Source: Blastococcus fimeti
GTDB taxonomy: Bacteria; Actinomycetota; Actinomycetes; Mycobacteriales; Geodermatophilaceae
Direction of reading: 5' to 3'
Length of the DNA: 64,000 bases
NCBI GenBank assembly: GCA_900102115.1
Contig: FNAW01000006.1
Location: 43,976 to 107,975, forward strand
Below the pieces are notes generated by a model, which made no database searches, was not told where the DNA came from, and saw nothing but the letters and a program-made list of their open reading frames with translations. Of this stretch, positions 24,926 to 33,675 are shown in pieces. The position numbers and the translations under genes are program-made. Numbering within the stretch: position 1 is the first letter of the stretch; each line of letters starts with the position of its first letter.

Positions 24926-25819
24926 ATGAGCAAGGAGATCTTCGTGGCCTTCGGCGTCGACATCGACGCCGTCGGTGGCTGGCTGGGCTCGTACGGCGGG
25001 GAGAACTCCCCCGACGACATCTCCCGCGGCGTCTTCGCCGGCGAGGTCGGCGTCCCCCGCCTGCTGCAGCTGTTCCAGCGGTTCGGCCTGACGCAGACCT
25101 TCTTCTGGCCCGGGCACTCGATCGAGACGTTCCCGGAGGAGTTGGACGCCTGCGTCGCGGCCGGGCACGAGATCGGCGTCCACGGCTACAGCCACGAGAA
25201 CCCGATCGCGATGAGTCGCGAGCAGGAGCGGGACGTCCTCGACCGCTGCATCGAGCTGATCGGGACCAGGACCGGACGACGTCCCACCGGCTACGTGGCG
25301 CCGTGGTGGGAGTTCAGCGGCGTCACCAACGAGCTGCTCCTCGAGCGCGGCATCACCTACGACCACTCCCTCATGCACCGGGACTTCGAGCCCTACTACG
25401 TCCGGGTGGGCGACTCGTGGACGAAGATCGACTACGCGGCCTCGGCCGAGAGCTGGATGAAGCCGCTGGTCCGCGGCGAGGAGACCGACCTCGTCGAGAT
25501 CCCGGCGAACTGGTACCTCGACGACCTGCCGCCGATGATGTTCATCAAGTCCAGCCCGAACAGTCACGGCTTCGTGAACCCGCGGGACATCGAGCAGATG
25601 TGGCGGGACCAGTTCGACTGGGTGTACCGCGAGATGGACTACGCGGTCTTTCCCATGACGATCCATCCGGACGTCTCCGGCCGACCGCAGGTGCTGCTCA
25701 TGCTCGAGCGCCTCATCGAGCACATCAACGGTCACGCCGGCGTCCGCTGGGCCACCTTCGACCAGATCGCCGCGGACTTCCTCGTGCGCTCGCCGCGCAG
25801 CGCCGGGGCCGCCTCGTGA
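24926..25819 (+). CDS. Polysaccharide deacetylase-fold hydrolase, HP0310-like (peptidoglycan deacetylase or cyclic imidase)
   Basis: A 297-residue NodB-fold protein. Motifs in order: GVDIDAV (metal/catalytic Asp), HGYSHENP (two metal His), [10 protein letters not shown] and [10 protein letters not shown]. From memory it is strikingly close over its whole length to Helicobacter pylori HP0310 (PgdA-like), sharing [18 protein letters not shown], [19 protein letters not shown] and [15 protein letters not shown] segments. HP0310 relatives deacetylate peptidoglycan or open cyclic imides. There is no signal peptide or membrane helix, which argues for a cytoplasmic substrate such as a cyclic imide or ureide rather than assembled wall. 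ATG with GAAGGAG upstream. Between an asparaginase and a DUF1348 gene in one operon. Confidence 0.88.
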   Translation: MSKEIFVAFGVDIDAVGGWLGSYGGENSPDDISRGVFAGEVGVPRLLQLFQRFGLTQTFFWPGHSIETFPEELDACVAAGHEIGVHGYSHENPIAMSREQERDVLDRCIELIGTRTGRRPTGYVAPWWEFSGVTNELLLERGITYDHSLMHRDFEPYYVRVGDSWTKIDYAASAESWMKPLVRGEETDLVEIPANWYLDDLPPMMFIKSSPNSHGFVNPRDIEQMWRDQFDWVYREMDYAVFPMTIHPDVSGRPQVLLMLERLIEHINGHAGVRWATFDQIAADFLVRSPRSAGAAS

Positions 25820-26280
25820 CCCGTCCGCCGCTGCCCCCGTTCACGCGCGAGACCGCGGTGCAGAAGGTGCGGCTGGCCGAGGACGCGTGGAACACCCGCG
25901 ATCCGGAGAAGGTAGCCGGCGCCTACACCGCCGACTCGCGGTGGCGGAACCGCGCGGAGTTCGTGACAGGGCGCGCGGAGATCGTGGCGTTCCTGACCCG
26001 CAAGTGGGCCCGCGAGCTGGAGTACCGGCTGATCAAGGAGCTGTGGGCGGCCGACGGCGACCACCTCGCCGTCCGCTTCGCCTACGAGTGGCACGACGAG
26101 GCCGGGAACTGGTTCCGCTCCTACGGCAACGAGAACTGGGCGTTCGACGAGAACGGCCTGATGCGCCGGCGGCACGCCAGCATCAACGACCTGCCCCTCG
26201 CCGAGGGCGACCGGCTCTTTCGCTGGCCCCAGGGCCGGCGGCCCGACGACCACCCCGGGCTCACCGACCTGGGCCTGTGA
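25816..26280 (+). CDS. NTF2-like (SnoaL/DUF1348) protein
   Basis: A 154-residue cone-fold protein. The opening [27 protein letters not shown] and the segments [31 protein letters not shown] and [18 protein letters not shown] are characteristic of the DUF1348 subfamily of nuclear transport factor 2-like proteins. Relatives are small cytoplasmic enzymes or binding proteins without a settled substrate. The GTG start overlaps the TGA of the deacetylase gene by four bases, so the two are translationally coupled. DUF1348 genes often sit in amidase or isochorismatase clusters; here the operon suggests a nitrogen-compound pathway. Function remains unknown. Confidence 0.85.
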   Translation: MTRPPLPPFTRETAVQKVRLAEDAWNTRDPEKVAGAYTADSRWRNRAEFVTGRAEIVAFLTRKWARELEYRLIKELWAADGDHLAVRFAYEWHDEAGNWFRSYGNENWAFDENGLMRRRHASINDLPLAEGDRLFRWPQGRRPDDHPGLTDLGL

Positions 26281-26296
26281 CGGCGGAGGTGACTGC

Positions 26297-27148
26297 ATGA
26301 AGCGCGTTCTCGTGACCGGTGTGCGCGGCAAGACCGGCGTCCCCCTGGCCGAGCTGCTCGTCGCCCGGGGCGGCGTCGAGGTGCTCGGTGGCAGCAGCAC
26401 CCCCGACACGGTCGCCCTCGACGGCGTCCATCCCGTCCGCTTCGACTGGGACGACCCGGCCGGCCGGCCCACCGACGGCGTCGACGCCGTCTACCTCGTG
26501 CGCCCCGATCGCCCGGACGCGCCGGAACTGATCGGCGACCTGCTCGAGGGCCTGCCGCTGGACACCCACGTCGTCCTGTTGTCGGAGCGGGACGCCGACC
26601 AGGTCGGGCCCGACGGCTGGGCCCTCCGTGCCGAGCGCGCGGTCCGCGGCAGCGGCCGGAGCTGGACGATCCTGCGGCCGAGCTGGTTCATGCAGGTCTT
26701 CACCGACCCGCGCTTCTACCGGGACCTCGTCGCGGATGCCGGCGAGCTGCCCTTCCCCAGCGGAGGGTCGAGCATCGCCTGGATCGACGCGCGCGACATC
26801 GCTGCGGTCGCCGCGCGGGCCCTGCTCGACGACGGCCACGCCGGCCGGGTCCACGAGCTCTCGGGGCCGGAGTCGCTCACGCTGCCGCGGACCGCGGAGC
26901 TGCTCGGCCGCGCCGTCGGCCACCCGGTGGTGCACCGCGAGCTGACCATCGACGACGCCGTGGCCGGGCAGGACGGCTTCGACCGGGAGCTCAGCGTGCT
27001 CACGTTCGAGCGCGTGCGGGACGGCGTCTTCGCCGGCGTCACCGACGTGGTCGAACGGGTCACCGGGCGGGCGCCCCAGACGCTGGAAGCCTTCCTCGAC
27101 GACGCCAGCACGCACTCGAGCGGGCCACTCCGTGGCGAACCGCACTGA
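26297..27148 (+). CDS. NmrA-like NAD(P)-binding oxidoreductase or redox sensor
   Basis: A 283-residue Rossmann protein. The N-terminal VLVTGVRGKTGVPLAELL is the dinucleotide-binding Gly-rich loop. The following short strands, the LRPSWFMQVF segment and the C-terminal helical part (SLTLPRTAELLGRAVG) match the NmrA/atypical SDR branch seen in ergot-alkaloid-type reductases. The classical YxxxK catalytic pair is not evident, as in many NmrA-like members, so it may be a reductase of unusual type or a NAD(P) sensor. ATG with GGAGG upstream, 16 bases after the DUF1348 stop, last gene of the operon. It converges on the lower-GC PD-(D/E)XK-like gene ten bases beyond. Confidence 0.85.
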   Translation: MKRVLVTGVRGKTGVPLAELLVARGGVEVLGGSSTPDTVALDGVHPVRFDWDDPAGRPTDGVDAVYLVRPDRPDAPELIGDLLEGLPLDTHVVLLSERDADQVGPDGWALRAERAVRGSGRSWTILRPSWFMQVFTDPRFYRDLVADAGELPFPSGGSSIAWIDARDIAAVAARALLDDGHAGRVHELSGPESLTLPRTAELLGRAVGHPVVHRELTIDDAVAGQDGFDRELSVLTFERVRDGVFAGVTDVVERVTGRAPQTLEAFLDDASTHSSGPLRGEPH

Positions 27149-27158
27149 TGTGCGGTTC

Positions 27159-27962
27159 TTAGGTATGAAGGTCGTCGCAGTAGAGCGCGCGTAGCAGAGG
27201 TTCCAATGCGAGCTTTTCTGCATGCGCGCTCGTCGCCTCGAAACGGCTTCGCAGCACCCGTGCCAATGTGCTCATCCTGGCGGACTTCCACGAGGGGCTG
27301 CACACTCCGACTACCGCTTGCTTCGCACTTCGATCGGCGTAGTCCAGGAAGTGGAAACTCCAGTTCGCTCTGTCGATGGCCTGGTGTGCCTCCACAACGT
27401 CAGCGAGGCCGCACGACTTGTCCGGCTGCGACGGATAGAGCTTCGGCCACTCCTGCCACGGGGCCACCGTCCCGCTGGCCGCGTCCTTGCAACCCCGTAG
27501 ACAGCCATGCGTCCGACAGGTCTGCGGGTAGCCGCAGCGGCAAGCCTTCGGCGCCCGGTGAACACCAGCATTCGCCAGTACCAGTTGATGTGCGCGATCT
27601 AGTTGACTCGGGGCCTGATCCGAGTAAGGCAGACCCCTATCCTGTGCGCGCCAGCCCGGCGCGTTCGTCTTCGACCCGCTCCACTTCACCTCGACACACC
27701 GTCCCACCTGCTGGCCGTCGGAGTCCTCGAGGATCAACACGAGGTCGATCGGTTCCACTGCCGTGTAGACGTGCACCAGATCCGACTCACCAGCCTCGAT
27801 CCCGAGTCCTTCGAGGACAGCGGACCGAGAGGTCCGGCACATCAGTGCGGCGGCCAAGATGCCCGTGAACAACTCCTCTCGACCCATCTTGCCCATCGGC
27901 ACCATTCCATGGCGGGCCAGAAAACGACCGTGAGTACGTTGCGCGGAAGACTTCTTGGCCAC
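27159..27962 (-). CDS. Unknown accessory protein with PD-(D/E)XK nuclease-like signature and Cys/His cluster
   Basis: A 267-residue protein I do not recognise. A restriction-endonuclease-like pattern can be read: Glu29/30 in a helix (GREELFTGIL), Asp73 in EPIDLVLILED, then Glu91-x-Lys93 in RCVEVKWSG, followed by a Gln-containing helix (DQAPSQLDRA). This is the order of PD-(D/E)XK nuclease cores. A Cys/His cluster between residues 141 and 158 (Cys141, 143, 149, His152, Cys154, 158) looks like a metal-binding insertion. The C-terminus is helical. GTG start chosen because AAGGGAG lies nine bases upstream; an in-frame extension would overlap the next gene. Third-position A/T is clearly higher than in neighbours, suggesting horizontal transfer. 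It is 73 bases downstream of a RecB-like nuclease. Confidence 0.7.
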   Translation of the reverse strand: MAKKSSAQRTHGRFLARHGMVPMGKMGREELFTGILAAALMCRTSRSAVLEGLGIEAGESDLVHVYTAVEPIDLVLILEDSDGQQVGRCVEVKWSGSKTNAPGWRAQDRGLPYSDQAPSQLDRAHQLVLANAGVHRAPKACRCGYPQTCRTHGCLRGCKDAASGTVAPWQEWPKLYPSQPDKSCGLADVVEAHQAIDRANWSFHFLDYADRSAKQAVVGVCSPSWKSARMSTLARVLRSRFEATSAHAEKLALEPLLRALYCDDLHT

Positions 27963-28035
27963 GAGCTGATGCTCCCTTCTTGACGTAACCGAGTTGACGG
28001 GCTCTGGCCGTACAGGCGGAGCGAGGGCGAAACAC

Positions 28036-29745
28036 TCAACGATGCCGGTCATCGAGCCAGCGCCGGATCTGCCACGTCGCTTCGACGTCGTCCTTGTTGT
28101 AGGCCAGCAACCGCGCCTCGGCGGCTGCGTCGCCGCCTCGCGCCTGCTCGTACCAGGTCTGCGACTGCAGGCCGCCCGGGTCCTCGTCCTGCCATGAGAA
28201 GCCGGCGCCGTGCACCGCGATCGCCTTGAGGCCGTGACCGATCCGTGAGTCGAGCGAGGCCTGCACGTCCTTGCAGAGATCGAGCCACGCCTCCGGCACT
28301 GCCTGGGCGCACATCTCCGGGAGGTCGTGGCCGCTGGCGGCCAGGATCCGGTTCAGCTGGCTGCGCTCGGGGTGGCTGTAGTGGAAGACCTTCGCCGTCC
28401 GGCCGGCGGCGACGTCGGCACCGATCGCATCGTCCAGCCAGCGCAGGAACCGCTCGGCCAGCTCGTACTCGCCCTGCGCGTCGTCGACGGCGAGGTCGAG
28501 GAAGGGCGTGTAGGTGCTCGTCTCCCCCGCCGTCCGCAGCACGCCCCACAGGTAGACGCGCTCGGGGCTCGGGCTCCACTCGCAGTCGACGTCGTACTCG
28601 ACGTCCGCCGTCTGCACGGGGGGCGCGTCCGGCCGGCGGCGGATCGTCAGCCCTGCCTCGGCGAGCTCCGCGTGCAGGCGCGCCTTCTTCAGCCGCGCCA
28701 CGCGGTTCTGCCGGTGCGCGACCTCCTGGTGGTAGTCCTCGGTCAGCACGTCGGCGAGCTCGGCGGCCGCCAGGTCCGCGACGGTCACGACGCCACGGCT
28801 GCGCAGCGCCAGGTACTCGCGGACCGACAGGGTGCCGCCCAGTTCCTTGCTCAGGTCGTCGTCCCCGAGCGTGTCGACGCACACCGCCGCCCACCGGCAG
28901 CCGCCGCACTCCTCGTGCCCGATGGGCAGCACCAGCGGCGCCGGGTCGTCGGCGGCTCCCGTCCGCCGGCGTGCCACGTCGGCCACGTCGACGCGGAAGG
29001 CGTGCTCGTGGTCGTAGCGCTCCAGCGACGAGCGTCGCCGCTTGCCGGCGGTCCGCGAGAACGTCGTGAACAGCGGCTCACCCAGGTCGTACCAGCTGAG
29101 GACGAGGGGGTCGGGTACGTATCCCTTGGCGCCGTCGGTGCCCAGCACGGCGCCCCAGGGGGCGCCGGCGGCGTGACCCGCCGCCTCGAGGAGCCGCCAG
29201 TAGTGCGCGAGTTGGAGGCAGTCGTCCTCACGGTCGCCGATGCGCAGCGTCACTCCGGTGCGGACGACGGCGTCGGCTCGGCCGGGCGCCGGGGCCAGGC
29301 TCACCAGCGCCTCCGCGTCGGGCTGCCGCTGCAGCGTGAGGTGGTGCTTGATGTCGCCGACGTGGTAGCCCGGCCGACCGTCCGGACGGTCCTCGGCCCG
29401 GATCAGCAGATCGGGCTTGCCGATCCGTCCCCCCGGGAGGTCGTCTGGCAGGCGACCGCCGACGAGCAGGCCGGTTCCGGCTGCCAGGTGCCGCATGGTC
29501 TCGGCGATGTGCGTGCGCTTGTCCTGCTCGTACGGGCGGAGGTCGACCGAGTCGGGCGTCGCCACGAGGAGTGCGGCGACGACGTCGTCCTCGAAGGCCC
29601 GGCCCTCGTCGAAGAGCTGCTGCACGTCCGGATCGGGCTCCCACGGCTCGGCGAGCACGCCCTCGTCGTACTCGTTGTGCGTCGCGCGCGGGCATCGTTT
29701 CGCGGCGTAGCCGCCCAGCAGCACCGGTCGCAGGGTTCGCGTCAC
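28036..29745 (-). CDS. TM0106-family RecB-like nuclease (PD-(D/E)XK plus RNase H-like domain)
   Basis: A protein of about 569 residues. The N-terminal half has the PD-(D/E)XK core: Asp in IGKPDLLIRAED and the D-x-K of YHVGDIKHH, plus four Cys (one near the start in AKRCPR, three in CGGCRWAAVC) that could hold an Fe-S cluster as in Cas4/AddB proteins. The C-terminal third is a DnaQ/RNase H-like exonuclease-type domain with YDVDCEW and YNKDDVEAT, as in RNase_H_2. This matches the TM0106-type RecB-like nuclease family, widespread in actinobacteria and presumed to act in DNA repair or defence. The GTG at 29745 starts VTRTLRPVLLGGYAAKRCP; a longer frame to 29850 is possible but less like the family. 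Divergent from the nucleotidase. Confidence 0.85.
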   Translation of the reverse strand: MTRTLRPVLLGGYAAKRCPRATHNEYDEGVLAEPWEPDPDVQQLFDEGRAFEDDVVAALLVATPDSVDLRPYEQDKRTHIAETMRHLAAGTGLLVGGRLPDDLPGGRIGKPDLLIRAEDRPDGRPGYHVGDIKHHLTLQRQPDAEALVSLAPAPGRADAVVRTGVTLRIGDREDDCLQLAHYWRLLEAAGHAAGAPWGAVLGTDGAKGYVPDPLVLSWYDLGEPLFTTFSRTAGKRRRSSLERYDHEHAFRVDVADVARRRTGAADDPAPLVLPIGHEECGGCRWAAVCVDTLGDDDLSKELGGTLSVREYLALRSRGVVTVADLAAAELADVLTEDYHQEVAHRQNRVARLKKARLHAELAEAGLTIRRRPDAPPVQTADVEYDVDCEWSPSPERVYLWGVLRTAGETSTYTPFLDLAVDDAQGEYELAERFLRWLDDAIGADVAAGRTAKVFHYSHPERSQLNRILAASGHDLPEMCAQAVPEAWLDLCKDVQASLDSRIGHGLKAIAVHGAGFSWQDEDPGGLQSQTWYEQARGGDAAAEARLLAYNKDDVEATWQIRRWLDDRHR

Positions 29746-29855
29746 AGGGTCTTCTTCGGCACGCGGAGCCCCCGACCGCAGTGGAACGTCCCCCGGTCGA
29801 GGGAGCGGCACCGGCGCGAGGTCGAGCGCTGCGACCCGGTTGCCGATCACGGGGT

Positions 29856-30458
29856 GTGAGCACCGGCCCCTTCGTCCTCGGCCTGGACCTCGACGGCGTC
29901 TGCGCCGACTACACCGACGGTTTCCGCCGCTTCGTCGCCGCCGAACGCGGGGTGAGTCCGGACACGCTGCCCGACCCGGTCGACTGGGACTGGACGCTGT
30001 GCGGCTGGGGCATCTCCTCCCGCGAGGAGTACCTGGACCTGCACGCCCGTGCGGTGGAGGCCGGCCTGTTCCGCGACCTCGACCCGCTGCCCGGCGTGTC
30101 GGCAGCCCTGTGGCGCCTGTCGGAGGCCGGGGTCCGGATCCGGGTGATCACGCACCGGCTGATCGTGAGCGGAGGCCACGGCGCCGCCGCGTCGGACACC
30201 GTCACCTGGCTGGAGCGGCACCGCATCCCTTTCTGGGACCTGTGCTTCGTCGCCGCCAAGCCCGAGGTCGGCGCGGACCTCTACGTCGACGACAGCCCGA
30301 CGAACCTCGCCGCGTTCTCGGCGGCAGGCCTCGCCGCACTGGTGTTCGACCAGCCGTACAACCGCCACGTGACCGGTCCCCGCGTCGCGGACTGGGCCGC
30401 GGCCGCGGACGCGGTCCTGGCCCACCGAGAGGCCACCGAGACGGCCCGGACCCGGTAA
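29856..30458 (+). CDS. HAD-type 5'(3')-deoxyribonucleotidase-like protein (NT5C family)
   Basis: A 200-residue HAD hydrolase. Motif I is GLDLDGVCADY with the nucleophile and acid Asp, motif II is VITHR, and motif IV is YVDDSPTN. The C1-type cap around WDWTLCGWGISSREEY and the overall size fit the NT5C/5' nucleotidase, deoxy (Pyr) family, which removes phosphate from (deoxy)nucleoside monophosphates. No membrane segment; cytoplasmic. GTG start chosen as the first codon giving the family N-terminus; no obvious ribosome site. It is divergent from the RecB-like nuclease and 54 bases before the large membrane protein. Such enzymes also occur in nucleotide-depletion contexts, but nothing here proves that. 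Confidence 0.85.
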   Translation: MSTGPFVLGLDLDGVCADYTDGFRRFVAAERGVSPDTLPDPVDWDWTLCGWGISSREEYLDLHARAVEAGLFRDLDPLPGVSAALWRLSEAGVRIRVITHRLIVSGGHGAAASDTVTWLERHRIPFWDLCFVAAKPEVGADLYVDDSPTNLAAFSAAGLAALVFDQPYNRHVTGPRVADWAAAADAVLAHREATETARTR

Positions 30459-30512
30459 CGGTCATCGCCGCCCTGCCGCCTGCCGAGAAGATGGGTGGAC
30501 CCGGGAGGGACG

Positions 30513-33500
30513 ATGACGCTGGCTGAGCAGCCGCTGACCACCGACGACACGACGGAGAGCGCTCCGGCCACGTCGTCGTCGGATCCCTTCGACGGCGTCG
30601 CTGCACCGATCGACCGGGAGACCGACGCCCCCGAGGACGACGACCCGGCCATCGACGCGGCGCTGTTCACCCCTGAGCAGGTGTCCCGGGCCTCGTGGCA
30701 GATGTCGTCCATGGTCTGGCTGCTCCTGGCCCTCGGCGGCCTCGCCTTCCTCCTGGCGGTCCTCGGGCTGTCACGTCTGTCCCCCGAGGTCACCGCCGAG
30801 TACCAGGCGGTGGCGGCGGGCGGGCTCATGGCGCTCGCCGGCATCGTGCCTGCGGTGCTCGCCGCCGTGGCCTCGGGACGGCCGGTCACCCGGCTCGACG
30901 GCGGCCGGCTGCTGCTCCGGGGCGTGGCAGGCGGCATCGTCACGGGCTACTGCGTGGTGTGGACCGTGGCATTCGCCTTCCCGCTCCTCGCACTCGTCGA
31001 GGCGTGGGCATGGCTCGAGACCCCCACCGGCGTGGGCGTCGGCGTCGGTCTGCTTGTGCTGACCACGGTCGGGACGCCCATCGTCTTCCTCGTCCTCGCC
31101 TCCCGTCTGCATCCCGGGACCAGCACCCTGCTCGCCGTGGGCCGGGCCCTCCGCGCGCACGGGGGCCCGGAGGCTGGCAGCGTCCGCGCGGCGACCACCC
31201 TGGTCAAGGACCTGCGCGATCTCGCGATGAGCGAGCACAAGGACGGCGACCGTCGCGCGGTCCGATACCGGATGGCCGGTCTGGCGTCGATCGCGGCCGA
31301 GACGACGTCGGAGAAGGTCGCCCTGCTCGCCCTCGAGGAGCTCGGACTCGTCTGCCAGGAGCTCGTGAAGGACCGTGATCTCACGCGCGAGGGCCTCGCC
31401 CTGCTCGACCTGGTGGCCGGCCGGCTACCTGCGAGGTCGACGCAGCTGCTCGGCCGCGTGGTCCAGGAGAGCGTCGACGTCTGGAAGGCCGCCCAGGTCG
31501 AGAACGCCTCTCCCAAGGTCACGGAGGAAGCGGTCCTGACGGCGATCGCCGCGTCGCTGCGCTCCGGCCCCGTCCCCCTTCCCGCGCTGAAGCCGCTCCT
31601 GCTCGGGATGGCGGAGGCCACCGGGAGCCATCATCTGCTGGCCACGGCCCACATCCGGCTGGTGGACGACATGGTGGGCGTCGTCCGGTTGCCCGCCACG
31701 TCGCCCGTCGCCGGCGCGTGGGTGGAGGCGCGGAGCCGCCTGGGCGCCGACGGCCTGCGCCCGCTCGTCGAGCGCCTCTCGCTCAGCAATCCCGACTCCA
31801 AGTCGGGGCGCGCCGTCCTCTCCGCTGCGGCCCGCCTGATGCTGCTCCACACGAAGGACCTCTCGCCGAGCCCCCATCTGCGCCGGGTCATCGAGTCGCT
31901 CGTCGCCGCCGGGGAGGCTCGGTCGCTGATCCGCGTCGCGCAGTACGCACTGCACGTCGACGTGCCGGTATCCGACCGCAGCAGGGGCGTCCTGCTGGCC
32001 GAGCTGCTGCGCACGTGGCCGGAGATGGGTGCCGACGTCGAGTCCTGGACCGACGCGGTCACCACCATCCAGAACCAGGTGCTGGTGGACCGGTGCGCAC
32101 CTGCCCTGGTGCCACGGGTGGAGTCGGTCCTGTCCACGCACCTGCAGAAGGATCTCCCCGATCTGCCCCAGGGCATGCAGCTCGCGCTGGTCGAGACGGT
32201 GACCAGGCTGCGCTCGGCCGACTCGGCGCGGACGGTGCCGCTCCTGGACACCGAGAAGCGGCTCGAGCCGCTGTTCGCCCGGCTGGTCCACGCCTGCGTC
32301 CGTGGCGCGCTGACCGGACCGGCGGCGCTGGAGCTGCGCAAGTCCTCGGCGGGCCTGGTGCTCAAGCAGGAGTCGTCCGTCGAGGCGGCCGTGCTCGCCC
32401 GCCCGGTCATGCCCGCACTGCTCACGGGGGACGGCGACTATCCCCTGGCGTGGGCGCTGTGGTGGGCGGAGCTGCCCGAGGACGACCGCGCCGCGGACGA
32501 CGATCCGGCCTGGGTCACCTCGATGGCCCTCGCCCTCCTCGCCGTGGCCGAGCGCGCCTCTCAGCGAGAGCCCGCGGCACCGCTCGCGCTGTCCGACGGC
32601 GCGGCGCACGCCGACCGCGAGTGGACGAGCGGCGAGGCAGCCGACGCCGCCGTGGGCGCGGTGACCGACCTGCTGGCCACCGCCTCCTCCGGCGCGCTCA
32701 CGTCGACCCTGCGAGAGATCCAGCGGTGGGTGCAGGGGCGGCCGTCCGCAGCCGACCCGGACGTGGCTTCGGCCCGCGCCGCGCTGACCCTCGACGTGCT
32801 CCCGGCCGGGCAGGACGCGGACGCGCGCGGCCTCGTCCTGCTGAGCCACCGGCTCGCCCTCCGGATGCGGACGACGTCCCTCTGGCCGGCCGAGCCCGGG
32901 ACCGGCTCCCCCGACGCTGCCCGTGTCGCCGCCGCGGCCGACTTGCTCCGCTCCGCCGGTCCGATCGCCACCGCTCCCGACGCGTTGTCCCGCCAGGTGC
33001 TGCAGGATCTGGTGACGGCGTGGTGGCCGGGCACGGCGAACGCCACGGGCGCCGTCGACCCGGCGGTCGCCGAGGTCGTGGCACAGCTGGTCGCGACCTC
33101 GCCCCCCATCCGACGTTTCGTCCGGACCGGGATCCTCAGGGGCCAGGCCCGACCCACGCTCATCCGCCCACTGATCCACTGCTTCGCCGCCGATCCCTGC
33201 GTGCTGGCCCGGATGGCCGAGCGGCTGGCGAAGCAGAACTCCGCAGCGCTCGCCGACGTCGTCGCCGAGCTCCGACGCTGCCTGTCCGACCGGAGCATCC
33301 TGCGCTCCCGCGACCGTGACCTCGCGGAGACCGCGCGATCACTCGCCCGCCTCCAGGGAATCCTGCGGCCCGCGCATCCGTCCCGGGACGACGTCGGTGA
33401 GCTCATGGCTCTCCTCGCCGAGCACGGCGCACGACCGGGCGTTCCGGGCGGTGCGCACGCGGCGGCTGAGCACCTCGGCCGGACGGCACCGAAGGACTCC

Positions 33501-33608
33501 CCCGAGACGTCCTTCGGGGCTTCCGGAAGCTCCCGTCCTCCGGTGCCGCCCCCGCGTCCGGGGCAGTCCGGAGCCCGCCACCGGGCCGAGGACTCGCCGC
33601 CGTCCTGA
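30513..33608 (+). CDS. Large membrane-anchored protein of unknown function
   Basis: A 1031-residue protein that I do not recognise. A Thr/Asp-rich N-terminus of about 60 residues is followed by four hydrophobic helices: about 65-85, 98-120, 132-165 and 172-197. The remaining 800 residues are soluble and almost wholly helical, rich in Ala, Leu, Arg and Asp, with repeated short helix pairs reminiscent of HEAT/ARM-type solenoids; no catalytic motif is obvious. The last 60 residues are Pro/Ser/Gly-rich and probably disordered, and contain a nine-base inverted repeat at DNA level. The ATG is preceded by GGGAGGG. A cytosolic scaffold tethered to the membrane is the most that can be inferred. Confidence 0.7.
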   Translation: MTLAEQPLTTDDTTESAPATSSSDPFDGVAAPIDRETDAPEDDDPAIDAALFTPEQVSRASWQMSSMVWLLLALGGLAFLLAVLGLSRLSPEVTAEYQAVAAGGLMALAGIVPAVLAAVASGRPVTRLDGGRLLLRGVAGGIVTGYCVVWTVAFAFPLLALVEAWAWLETPTGVGVGVGLLVLTTVGTPIVFLVLASRLHPGTSTLLAVGRALRAHGGPEAGSVRAATTLVKDLRDLAMSEHKDGDRRAVRYRMAGLASIAAETTSEKVALLALEELGLVCQELVKDRDLTREGLALLDLVAGRLPARSTQLLGRVVQESVDVWKAAQVENASPKVTEEAVLTAIAASLRSGPVPLPALKPLLLGMAEATGSHHLLATAHIRLVDDMVGVVRLPATSPVAGAWVEARSRLGADGLRPLVERLSLSNPDSKSGRAVLSAAARLMLLHTKDLSPSPHLRRVIESLVAAGEARSLIRVAQYALHVDVPVSDRSRGVLLAELLRTWPEMGADVESWTDAVTTIQNQVLVDRCAPALVPRVESVLSTHLQKDLPDLPQGMQLALVETVTRLRSADSARTVPLLDTEKRLEPLFARLVHACVRGALTGPAALELRKSSAGLVLKQESSVEAAVLARPVMPALLTGDGDYPLAWALWWAELPEDDRAADDDPAWVTSMALALLAVAERASQREPAAPLALSDGAAHADREWTSGEAADAAVGAVTDLLATASSGALTSTLREIQRWVQGRPSAADPDVASARAALTLDVLPAGQDADARGLVLLSHRLALRMRTTSLWPAEPGTGSPDAARVAAAADLLRSAGPIATAPDALSRQVLQDLVTAWWPGTANATGAVDPAVAEVVAQLVATSPPIRRFVRTGILRGQARPTLIRPLIHCFAADPCVLARMAERLAKQNSAALADVVAELRRCLSDRSILRSRDRDLAETARSLARLQGILRPAHPSRDDVGELMALLAEHGARPGVPGGAHAAAEHLGRTAPKDSPETSFGASGSSRPPVPPPRPGQSGARHRAEDSPPS
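33489..33517. repeat. Nine-base inverted repeat near the 3' end of the large membrane-protein gene
   Basis: CCGAAGGAC (33489-33497) and GTCCTTCGG (33509-33517) are exact reverse complements around an 11-base loop, followed two bases later by the 12-base palindrome GCTTCCGGAAGC (33519-33530). Both lie within the coding region of the low-complexity tail, about 80-120 bases before the stop. They might form a terminator-like or processing structure. Confidence 0.4.
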
Positions 33609-33675
33609 GGGCTGCAGCCGCGCTCGGGCCGGAAGACCCTGCTGACAGGGGCATTCGACGCGGTCCACTTCTCCG

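Noticed and set aside
29746..29850. Longer N-terminus for the RecB-like nuclease
   Set aside because: The additional 35 residues are Pro/Arg-rich and not like the family start; the GTG at 29745 gives the expected beginning, though the longer form cannot be excluded.
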